Shown here piece by piece: positions 20,581 through 27,322 of a stretch of 27,322 bases of DNA. The notes under the pieces were generated by a model. The model saw only the letters and a list, made by a program, of their open reading frames with translations. It had not been told where the DNA came from and searched no databases. The stretch lies in IMG/VR virus record IMGVR_UViG_3300049491_000601, positions 1-27,322 of that record, one strand, 5' to 3'. The position numbers were made by a program, and so were the translations under genes. Position 1 is the first letter of the stretch. Every line of letters starts with the position of its first letter. The stretch comes from a virus.

Positions 20581-21329
20581 GCGTCTTCCATGCGGCGCTC
20601 CCGGGCCTGGCCGAGCAGATCGCGTCGATCCTCGCGCGCGATGCGGCCGGACTCCCACTCGCGAAAGAAGCCGGCGACACGTCGAGCGAGGAGCGGATCA
20701 GCCAGATGATGGACGCCCTCGACCTGAGTGCCCTCGCGGCCCTGCGGGAGCCCTTCGAGGAGATGCTGGGCGACCTCGCCACGGACGGCGCGCGTCGCGG
20801 GTCGCTCACGGTCCGGGCGCTGGTGCCCGGGGCGGCCGACTTCGCGCTGCCGAGTGACGCGATCGCCACCTGGGCGAAGGACCACGCGGCGGCGTTGGTC
20901 GGGAAGCGCGTGCTCCCCGACGGCGCGGTGATCGACAACCCGAACCCGGAATACGCGATCACGGAGGCGACCCGGACAATGCTCCGCGGCGTCGTGGCGG
21001 ACGCCTTCACGGAGGCGCTCTCGCGTCCGGAGATCATGACGCGGCTCGAGCAGGAGTACGCGTTCAGCAGCGACCGCGCGGACAAGATCGCGCGGACCGA
21101 GGTGAGCCAGGCGCTCGTGCAGGGGAACGTCGAAGCCTGGCGCGCGAGCGGCGTCGTCTCCGGCAAGGAGTCGATCCTCGGAAGCGAGCACGATCACGAC
21201 GACGAGTGCGACGGCAACGCCGCGGCCGGCGTGATCCCGATCGCCGCGGCGTTCCCGAGCGGCCACACGGCGCCGCCCTACCACGTGCGCTGCGTCTGCG
21301 ACGTGCTCCCCGTGGTGATGGAGGGCTAG
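20577..21329 (+). CDS. Head morphogenesis protein, SPP1 gp7/MuF-like
   Basis: 250 residues from ATG 20577 (ATGA overlap with the portal gene). The C-terminal half shows the MuF signature: Ile-Ala-Arg-Thr-Glu-Val (171-176), an Asn at about 184, Gly-Ser-Glu-His-Asp-His-Asp-Asp-Glu-Cys-Asp (202-212), and the terminal Pro-Pro-Tyr-His-Val-Arg-Cys-Val-Cys-Asp (233-242). In SPP1 and Mu these minor head proteins sit with the portal and help prohead assembly and DNA ejection. The N-terminal half is helical and Ala/Glu-rich. Length is typical for the short form without a fused toxin. It ends at TAG 21327-21329. Confidence 0.85.
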   Translation: MSVFHAALPGLAEQIASILARDAAGLPLAKEAGDTSSEERISQMMDALDLSALAALREPFEEMLGDLATDGARRGSLTVRALVPGAADFALPSDAIATWAKDHAAALVGKRVLPDGAVIDNPNPEYAITEATRTMLRGVVADAFTEALSRPEIMTRLEQEYAFSSDRADKIARTEVSQALVQGNVEAWRASGVVSGKESILGSEHDHDDECDGNAAAGVIPIAAAFPSGHTAPPYHVRCVCDVLPVVMEG

Positions 21330-21333
21330 CGTC

Positions 21334-21789
21334 GTGTTCCACCACGACGTCGATGGGAATGGGAACCCGGAATACACATTTTTCGCGCTTCCCGGAACGC
21401 TCGATACCGATGCGGCATGGCGCGGCTTCAAATACCTGTGGAGCGGCACGACGTTGCAAGCGGTCCTCTGGGCCGACGGCAACAGCAATCTCGACAATGT
21501 CTACGCGAGTCGGGCGAGCCTCACCTACACCGCGAACGCCGCTCTGTCCTGGCTGACGGCGAATGTCGCGGAGTACGTACCTTCGGGCGCACGGCCGGGC
21601 ACGAGCTTCGCCGCGGGGTTCACGCTGGCCCTCGCCCCCTGGGAACTTCTCTTGAACACGACTCCCATGGTGCCGATCGGCAGCGGGTCTCCGGTGGGCA
21701 ATCAGGTGCTCGCATCCGGCACCACGCTCCAGACGGGCGTCAGTGTCGCCGCAGACGAGCCCCTCATCCTGCGGGTGTGGATGGCATGA
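21334..21789 (+). CDS. Possible virion protein of unknown family (151 aa)
   Basis: 151 residues from GTG 21334, with GGAGGG at 21320-21325. Unlike its followers it has no signal peptide. The N-terminal part reads Phe-His-His-Asp-Val-Asp-Gly-Asn-Gly-Asn-Pro, which resembles Asp/Asn-rich turns in beta structures. Then comes Trp-Arg-Gly-Phe-Lys-Tyr-Leu-Trp and an Asp-Gly-Asn-Ser-Asn-Leu-Asp-Asn turn, and the rest is rich in Thr, Ala and Leu. I recall similar small proteins beside tail fibre genes but cannot name a family. Position between the MuF gene and fibre genes suggests a head-tail or baseplate role. Confidence 0.6.
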   Translation: MFHHDVDGNGNPEYTFFALPGTLDTDAAWRGFKYLWSGTTLQAVLWADGNSNLDNVYASRASLTYTANAALSWLTANVAEYVPSGARPGTSFAAGFTLALAPWELLLNTTPMVPIGSGSPVGNQVLASGTTLQTGVSVAADEPLILRVWMA

Positions 21790-22223
21790 GGTCGGCGCTC
21801 GCCCTCCTGGTGCTCGTGCTCGCCGGTGCGCGCTCGTGTCGAGCCGCAGCGAGCACGCACATTCCACGGACACCAGAGAAGTGCGGCCGACTCCTCGTCC
21901 GCGCCATGTGGCAGGCGCCCGGCGCGGTGCTTCAGCCGGCGACGCCCTGTCTGCACTTCAACCCGATGGTGACGATCCCTGCGCGCTTCACGGTGCAGCA
22001 GAACGCGAATCCCCTGGTGGTGGAGATCCTCTATCGGGACAAGCGCCTCGGGTCCGTCGTATTGCCGGCGGCTCCTCCGGCACCCCCGCCGCCCTCGCTC
22101 ACCTTCATCGACAAGCGCCCGCGCCTCCCTGTTTCTCGCCGGTGGACCGAAGCCGGCGTCGAGTTCGTCTCCGTCCTTCCGGCAGAAGTCTCGCCCATCA
22201 CCGCAAAGGAGTCACGACCATGA
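21786..22223 (+). CDS. Secreted protein with proline hinge (145 aa)
   Basis: 145 residues from ATG 21786 (ATGA overlap). Residues 1-22 form a signal peptide (Arg, then a Leu/Val/Ala core, ending Arg-Ala-Ala-Ala). Mature residues include two Cys (Glu-Lys-Cys-Gly, Pro-Cys-Leu-His) that could pair. A strand-like region of alternating Val, Thr, Gln and Asn follows (about 60-90), then a run of Ala and Pro (about 95-105) and a C-terminal beta segment with Trp and basic residues. The next gene overlaps by four bases. It may be a periplasmic or surface factor. No family was recognised. Confidence 0.58.
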   Translation: MRSALALLVLVLAGARSCRAAASTHIPRTPEKCGRLLVRAMWQAPGAVLQPATPCLHFNPMVTIPARFTVQQNANPLVVEILYRDKRLGSVVLPAAPPAPPPPSLTFIDKRPRLPVSRRWTEAGVEFVSVLPAEVSPITAKESRP

Positions 22224-23113
22224 AAACGCACCGTTGGATCGTAGCCGTTCTCACCCTGGTACTTCTCTACGCGCCCGCTGCCCACGCCCTCACGGGCGGC
22301 ACTAATATCTCGGTGTCGAACGGGTCCGTCGCGATCACGGGGCAAGTCGGCGTGGCGAACGGCGGAACCGCCGTCGCCTCGTGGTCGGCCAACAACTCCG
22401 TGATTCTGTCCGGCACGTCGTCGACGGGCGCGGTGCAGATCGTCGCGGGCGGCACGGCGGCCGGCGTGCTCGTGTCAGGCGGGGCGGGCGTCGCGCCGAC
22501 CTTCACGAGCATGAACCTCGCGTCGTCCGCCGCGGTCGGCTCCTCGATTCTGCCGGTCGCGAACGGCGGCACGAACCTCTCGGCCGCGTCCGACGACAAC
22601 GTGATGGTCGGCAACTCGACGACCTGGCAGTCGAAGGCGCTCACAACCTGCACCGGCACCGGCAAGGCGGTCACCTATGACGCGTCGACCAACGCCTTCG
22701 GGTGCAACACCATCACCGCGGGCGTGCAGGCCCCACTCGGGTTCGGCTCGCTCGGCACCATCACGGCGGGCACCACGCTCTACGCGGGCATGGGCACCGG
22801 CAACATCTCGGCGACGGAGACGGACATCGGCACGCCGATGAACGCCCACACGTTGCAGAACCTCCAGTGCTACACCAACGTCGCCCCGGGCGGCTCGGAC
22901 ACCGTCACGACCACGCTCGGCGTCGGCACCTGTGGGTCTGCGCTCACCTACACGTCGAAGCCGACGTGTGCGGTGTCGGCGGCCGGCAAGACGTGCTCTG
23001 ACACGTCCAACACGGCGGCCCCGACCGCGGGCCAGTGTGTCGCCGCCAAGATCGTCTCGTCGGCGACGGCCGCCACGTCCATCGTTTCTTGCCAGATCGA
23101 CGTCGTAGCGTAA
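22220..23113 (+). CDS. Secreted fibre-like protein with Ala-Asn-Gly-Gly-Thr repeats (297 aa)
   Basis: 297 residues from ATG 22220; AAGGAG at 22206-22211 and an ATGA overlap support the start. Residues 1-23 are a signal peptide (Lys, Leu/Val core, ending Ala-Ala-His-Ala). The mature chain is rich in Gly, Ala, Ser and Thr and repeats Val-Ala-Asn-Gly-Gly-Thr (about 46-51 and 114-119), a motif widely seen in phage tail fibres as Ala-Asn-Gly-Gly-Thr. The C-terminal 100 residues carry Cys pairs and a Cys-Ser-Asp-Thr-Ser turn. Probably a fibre or fibre-tip partner of the next gene. The signal peptide is the odd element. Confidence 0.65.
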   Translation: MKTHRWIVAVLTLVLLYAPAAHALTGGTNISVSNGSVAITGQVGVANGGTAVASWSANNSVILSGTSSTGAVQIVAGGTAAGVLVSGGAGVAPTFTSMNLASSAAVGSSILPVANGGTNLSAASDDNVMVGNSTTWQSKALTTCTGTGKAVTYDASTNAFGCNTITAGVQAPLGFGSLGTITAGTTLYAGMGTGNISATETDIGTPMNAHTLQNLQCYTNVAPGGSDTVTTTLGVGTCGSALTYTSKPTCAVSAAGKTCSDTSNTAAPTAGQCVAAKIVSSATAATSIVSCQIDVVA

Positions 23114-23115
23114 AA

Positions 23116-23134
23116 GAGCCCAATGGCGTGGCTC
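23116..23134 (+). promoter_or_regulatory. Hairpin enclosing the start codon of the fibre gene
   Basis: GAGCC (23116-23120) pairs with GGCTC (23130-23134), leaving a nine-base loop that contains ATG 23123-23125. The same purine-rich bases just upstream would be the ribosome site. If it forms, it would slow initiation until ribosomes finishing the previous gene (stop 23111-23113) open it. Short stems are frequent by chance in GC-rich DNA. Confidence 0.3.
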
Positions 23135-26100
23135 ATCCGAACTGCGCTGTTCGCCATCCTCGTGGTGGCGAACAGCGCGTGGGCGCTCAACGGGGTCGAC
23201 GCGGGCGACGTCCGCTCGGCCCCTTCACGGTGGTCGCTGACCGGCGACATCACCCCCGCGCAGATCACGAGCACGCAGAACGACTACGCGCCGACCGATT
23301 TCTCGACCTCACAGCCGATCGACACGGCGGCGGTGCTTCGGCTCGACGCAGACGCCGCGCGCTCCATCACCGGGATCAAGTGTACCACGGCGGCCAACTG
23401 TGGCGCGTCGAGCGACGGCCGCATGCTGATCGTGGTGAACATCACCACGGCGTTCAACATCACCCTGGAAGCCGACGACAGCGGCTCGAACGCCGCGAAC
23501 CGCTTCGGCTTCAACGGCATCGACCGCATCATTGCTCCGAAGGAAGCCGTGACGCTGTGGTACGACAGCACGTCGTCGCGATGGCGTGCGCTCGTTCCGG
23601 CGTCGGGCTCGGGCACGGTCACGAGCGTGTCGGCGACGGCGCCCGCTGCGGGCTTCACGATCGCCGGCTCGCCGGTCACGACGTCGGGCGGGTTCACGTT
23701 CACGCTGGCGGATGACCTTGCCGCGCTGGAAGCCATGAGCGGCACAGGGCTCGTCGCGCGCACGGCATCGAACACCTACGCGCAGCGGACGATCACCTGT
23801 ACGCCGCCGCTGCTTTGCACGAACGGGAGCGGTGTCTCCGGCAACCCAACGATCGCGGACGAGTCTGTTAAGGACATCCGAGCGAACGGCGCGCTCTGCG
23901 ACGCGACGGTGACGGCGGCAACGGCCGTTGCGACCGGGACGAACGATACGACGAACATCCAGGCAGCAATTGACGCGGCGGCTCCGGGGATGACGGTTCT
24001 CGTCCCGTCAGGGAAAAAGTGCCTGCTCGGATCGAAGATCACGGTCAAGAACGGCGTCACGCTGAAATGCGAGGCGGGCGCGGGCTTCGTGCTTTCGACG
24101 AAGCAATGCAACGCCGGCAACTTCGTCGGCTCGGAGTGTGCGGCCGATGCCGACTGTTATAACGGCGGCTCGTCTACCACGGGACTGTGTACCGGCACGG
24201 AGTTCGCGCCGACTGGCGGTGTGGCCTATCCGGTGATCGACGCGGCATCGTCGGGCGATCGACGCGATATGTCGGTGGTCGGGTGCAGCATCCAGACCAT
24301 GCAGCTCTCCCCCTACTACACCTGCACCGCGGGGACGCGCTCTGGTAAGACTTGCACGACCAACGACACAAACGCGAACACCGGATGCCCGTCGGCGGGC
24401 ACCTGTACGGGCGCCCCGCTCTGGCCGTCCGGCCCCGGTAAGATCAACGTCATTGATCTATCCAATGGCGTGGCCGGGAGCCAGGCGGTTCGCGAGAACC
24501 GGATTCTTGATCTGCGCGTGACTGACCAGGCGATCAAGGTTCTCGGAATCGCGGCGACGCCCGCGATCGTCACGGCGAATATCCTCGGGGGGCCTACGGA
24601 CGGTATCTGCTGTGGGCCGCTCGCCACGGGGTGCGCCACCACGCCTCCGGGGTCCAATGGCTCGTCGTGCGAGCTTAACTACATCGCCGGCCCGCCGACC
24701 GAAACGCGGACGGACGGAGTCGTGTGCAGCGGCTATTGCACCGTATACGAAAACGGTATTCGGGCTGGTCGGTACGGGGTGAGCGCCAGCACGGGCGCGA
24801 TCGTGCGTGGCAACGTCATCACACTCGCGCAGGTCGCCGCGACGGCGGCCGGCGTCAACGCCACCGCGAATGCGAGGATTGACTCCAACACGATCGACAT
24901 GGCGACGACCGGAGGTGGCACGACGGCCACCGGCGTGATCGTGACCACCGGCAGTCTGGTCAAGGGCAACATCATCACGCTCGGCAACTCGATCACGACG
25001 CCGACCGGCATCACGCCCGGAGCGTCTTCGGTCGTGGCCGATAACGCGATCGCGCTGGGGACGGGCGCGACGACAAGCGTGGGGATCAATGCGCCGGATT
25101 CTTCGCATATCTACAACAACAAAATCACCATGTCGTCGGCGTCGTCGTCGGCGAACGGGATTAAGCAGGTCTCCGGGTCCGCCATTAACGCCCACCACAA
25201 CAACATCACGATGTCGAGCAGCGACACGAAGACCGTGGGCATCCAGCTCGGCGCGGGCCAGGTGCAGTCGCGCATAGATAACAACCTGATCCTTGCGTAC
25301 ACCTGCTTGTATGGCGGCGGCGATAGCGCGGCTGGTGGTGTCACGACCAATCTCACATTTTCCCACAATCGTTGTTACACGGGGAGCGGGCCGAAGATCG
25401 TCGTCACGGGTGGTGCCGGCTGGAAGATCCTCGGGAATTATCTCGCCTGGGGCACCGCGGGCGCCCCCATCATCCAGGTGGGGGATAATACCCGGCTGGT
25501 CTCGTACTATACCGATCATCTCGAAATTGCCGACAACACAATCTTTAGCGAGGCCGGCGCGACCTCCGGCGTCGGGTTCCTCGACATCGGGAAGCGGTGC
25601 AACGGTGGAACGAAGGTCGGTCAGGTCTGTACGAACAGCAACACAACGGATTGCCCTGGCGCGACGTGCGGAACCTGCTGCGCGGTCCAAACCCACGGCG
25701 GCATGCGGATCGAAAATAACGAACTGCTGGCCTGCCCGATCGGTCTCGACTTCTCCGCGCTCACCTCTAGCGCGAACACGACCATCAACGGTGGGATCGT
25801 CGGCGGTAATTTTCTGTCCGCTAACACGGTCGGCATCAAGATGCCCACGACCACGGGGAGCATCGCGGGGCTCGGCATTCTCGGAAACAACTTCCAGGGC
25901 ACGACCGATTCCCTACAAAATTGGTCCTGGGCGTTTGGTTCGTACGATTCGACGGCACCGCTTCAGCCGGGCGACGAGTCGCCGACGTTCGCGTTTTCGG
26001 GTGTGAGCGGCACGACGCCTGCTATCTATCAGCTCGCCGTGCATGACGGGACGAGTGACAGCACGACGAAGATCGCGCCCGCTGGTACGACGTTGCCGAT

Positions 26101-27322
26101 CCTCGGCGTCTATCTGTCCGCGACGGCGGCGGGCGGGACCGCACGGCTCGCGGTGAACGGGATTACGAAATGCACGATCGACGGCACGGTGACGCGTGGG
26201 GATCGCCTCTGCGTGTCGGCGTCGACCGCTGGACGAGCGGTCTCCTGCACCGGGGCTCAGGATGGCTTTGCCGTCGCGATGGCGTCGGGGGTCGCTGCCG
26301 ACAACGTGCTCTGCGCGCTGGAGCCGTCCGCGCCGAACATCATGAGCAGCTACGGGACGGTCCCGGCCTACCGTGCGACGGGCACGATCGGCACCGGCAC
26401 CTCCACGGTCGGCTCCGGACAGGGTCTTGGGCTTCCGACCGGACACGTCACGAACGACCTGTTGATCCTCACGATTCAGTCGCAGGGCGGCGAGGCGGGG
26501 ACATGCCCGGCAGGCTACACGCAGATCGGGCCGCAGAAGGGGACCGGGACCGGCGCGCTCTCGACGCGGCTGACGGCCTGCTGGAAGCGCGACGGTGGCG
26601 CGGAGTCCGTGCCCACGGTGGCCGACGCGGGCGACCACACGACGGCGTCGATCTCAGCCTTCTCCGGCGTGGTGACGACCGGCGATCCATTCGTCTATCT
26701 CGGTGGCGGCGTGAAAGCGACGGCGAGCACGTCGGTTGCGGCTCCTGGTGGCTCCACCTCCCAGGACAACACGCTCGTCGTCATCATGGCGGCGCATGGC
26801 ATAGACTCGGCGTCGGCGCAGTACACGTCGCCGCTGACGAACGCGGACCTCGCCTCGATCACCGAGCGCCAGGACGAAGGCAGCGTATCGGGCACGGGCG
26901 GTGGTTTGACGCTCACGACCGGCACGAAGCTGATCGCGGGCAGCATTGGCACGACGACGGGCACCGTGGGCTCGGCAGCGGAGGCCTACGCCACGATCGC
27001 GCTGCTTCCCGTGGCATCGGTTCAGCCATCGAATGCGTCGCGTGGGCCCGACGTACAGACCTTCACGTCACCGGGCGGAAGCCAGACGTGGAACAAGCCG
27101 ACCGGAGCCCGGCTGGTCGAGATCGTCGCCATCGGTGGTGGTGGTGGTGGTGGCGAGGGACGCTCGGTCGCGACGGCTGCGGGCGGCGGGGGCGGTGGCG
27201 GCGGCGCGTACCAGCGCGTCATCGTGCCGGCAGATCAGCTCCAGTCGACCATGACGGTGACGGTCGGGACCGCTGGTGTCGGCGCTGGCACGCAGTCGGC
27301 GGGCACGGCATCGACCGTCGTC
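23123..27322 (+). CDS. Giant secreted beta-helix tail fibre or spike with polyglycine C-terminal part; 3' end outside the window
   Basis: The frame opens at ATG 23123 and stays open for 1400 codons to the last base, so the protein is truncated by the window. Residues 1-21 are a signal peptide ending Ala-Trp-Ala. Around 272-310 is the Asn-Asp-Thr-Thr-Asn-Ile-Gln-Ala-Ala-Ile-Asp start of pectate-lyase-like spikes, with Val-Leu-Val-Pro-Ser-Gly. Long beta-helix rungs follow to about residue 930. Three Cys modules interrupt it (329-356, 401-428, 826-853). From about 1310 comes Thr-Phe-Thr-Ser-Pro-Gly and Thr-Trp-Asn-Lys-Pro, then runs of seven and eight Gly, as in receptor-binding fibre tips. The likely role is host-surface recognition. 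No lyase active site was identified. Confidence 0.8.
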   Translation, partial: MAWLIRTALFAILVVANSAWALNGVDAGDVRSAPSRWSLTGDITPAQITSTQNDYAPTDFSTSQPIDTAAVLRLDADAARSITGIKCTTAANCGASSDGRMLIVVNITTAFNITLEADDSGSNAANRFGFNGIDRIIAPKEAVTLWYDSTSSRWRALVPASGSGTVTSVSATAPAAGFTIAGSPVTTSGGFTFTLADDLAALEAMSGTGLVARTASNTYAQRTITCTPPLLCTNGSGVSGNPTIADESVKDIRANGALCDATVTAATAVATGTNDTTNIQAAIDAAAPGMTVLVPSGKKCLLGSKITVKNGVTLKCEAGAGFVLSTKQCNAGNFVGSECAADADCYNGGSSTTGLCTGTEFAPTGGVAYPVIDAASSGDRRDMSVVGCSIQTMQLSPYYTCTAGTRSGKTCTTNDTNANTGCPSAGTCTGAPLWPSGPGKINVIDLSNGVAGSQAVRENRILDLRVTDQAIKVLGIAATPAIVTANILGGPTDGICCGPLATGCATTPPGSNGSSCELNYIAGPPTETRTDGVVCSGYCTVYENGIRAGRYGVSASTGAIVRGNVITLAQVAATAAGVNATANARIDSNTIDMATTGGGTTATGVIVTTGSLVKGNIITLGNSITTPTGITPGASSVVADNAIALGTGATTSVGINAPDSSHIYNNKITMSSASSSANGIKQVSGSAINAHHNNITMSSSDTKTVGIQLGAGQVQSRIDNNLILAYTCLYGGGDSAAGGVTTNLTFSHNRCYTGSGPKIVVTGGAGWKILGNYLAWGTAGAPIIQVGDNTRLVSYYTDHLEIADNTIFSEAGATSGVGFLDIGKRCNGGTKVGQVCTNSNTTDCPGATCGTCCAVQTHGGMRIENNELLACPIGLDFSALTSSANTTINGGIVGGNFLSANTVGIKMPTTTGSIAGLGILGNNFQGTTDSLQNWSWAFGSYDSTAPLQPGDESPTFAFSGVSGTTPAIYQLAVHDGTSDSTTKIAPAGTTLPILGVYLSATAAGGTARLAVNGITKCTIDGTVTRGDRLCVSASTAGRAVSCTGAQDGFAVAMASGVAADNVLCALEPSAPNIMSSYGTVPAYRATGTIGTGTSTVGSGQGLGLPTGHVTNDLLILTIQSQGGEAGTCPAGYTQIGPQKGTGTGALSTRLTACWKRDGGAESVPTVADAGDHTTASISAFSGVVTTGDPFVYLGGGVKATASTSVAAPGGSTSQDNTLVVIMAAHGIDSASAQYTSPLTNADLASITERQDEGSVSGTGGGLTLTTGTKLIAGSIGTTTGTVGSAAEAYATIALLPVASVQPSNASRGPDVQTFTSPGGSQTWNKPTGARLVEIVAIGGGGGGGEGRSVATAAGGGGGGGGAYQRVIVPADQLQSTMTVTVGTAGVGAGTQSAGTASTVV

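Noticed and set aside
19605-21497. A 630-codon open frame on the minus strand
   Set aside because: It mirrors the portal and MuF genes, both of which have clear family motifs on the + strand.
24458-25696. Minus-strand open frame opposite the giant fibre
   Set aside because: The + strand is open for 1400 codons with recognisable beta-helix and polyglycine motifs; the antisense product is Arg/Asp-rich and featureless.
1-27322. CRISPR arrays, insertion sequences, integrase or att sites, diversity-generating retroelement
   Set aside because: No regular spaced repeats, transposase, recombinase or reverse transcriptase motifs were seen. The tRNA is complete but has no integrase nearby and no visible repeat of its 3' end.

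Overview
The window reads as part of a GC-rich tailed double-stranded DNA phage, or a prophage of that type (Caudoviricetes). Every supported gene lies on the + strand. Neighbouring genes mostly overlap by four bases (ATGA or GTGA). The markers are a large terminase with intact ATPase and nuclease motifs, a portal protein, an SPP1 gp7/MuF-type head protein, a phage replication initiator followed by a probable helicase loader, and fibre or tailspike-like proteins. No ribosomal or housekeeping gene, integrase, capsid, tail-tube or lysis enzyme was recognised. The host cannot be read directly. Thr-rich linkers and small Cys/Gly modules recall secreted proteins of Binatota or other deltaproteobacterial-type bacteria, but that is recollection and weak.

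Layout. 1-300: two small membrane proteins. 335-3077: replication module, with an initiator (823-1611), a probable helicase loader (1608-2081) and small unknowns. Inside the initiator gene are three 22-bp direct repeats (1141-1206) that look like origin iterons. 3074-5132: nucleic-acid enzymes, namely a PAPS-reductase-like PP-loop protein, a resolvase-like nuclease and a zinc-ribbon protein. 5133-7978: first secreted block, with a small exported protein, a tRNA-Thr(CGU) and a large secreted metallopeptidase with long Thr-rich linkers. 7969-9073: an XF1762-like protein, a coiled-coil protein and a small unknown. 9070-14769: second secreted block, including a beta-helix protein of 1080 residues. 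14773-18710: packaging module, with a ParB-methyltransferase remnant, a putative small terminase, small paralogous proteins, the large terminase and a degenerate HNH-like protein. 18763-21329: portal and MuF protein. 21334-27322: third secreted block, ending in a beta-helix/polyglycine fibre of at least 1400 residues that runs off the window.

The least expected feature is the number of Sec-type signal peptides on proteins that otherwise look like phage fibres, spikes or enzymes: eight at the N-terminus and one internal. Phage virion proteins normally assemble in the cytoplasm, so this phage either secretes a set of proteins into the host envelope or carries fibres whose N-termini imitate signal peptides. 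Three smaller points also stand out: the iteron-like repeats, the tRNA-Thr sitting directly before a gene rich in ACG codons, and two enzymes that appear to have lost catalytic parts (the methyltransferase and the HNH protein).

No stretch longer than about 55 bases lacks a gene. The widest gaps (14770-14846, partly filled by a 17-codon ORF, and 18711-18762) hold no promoter or terminator that I can defend.
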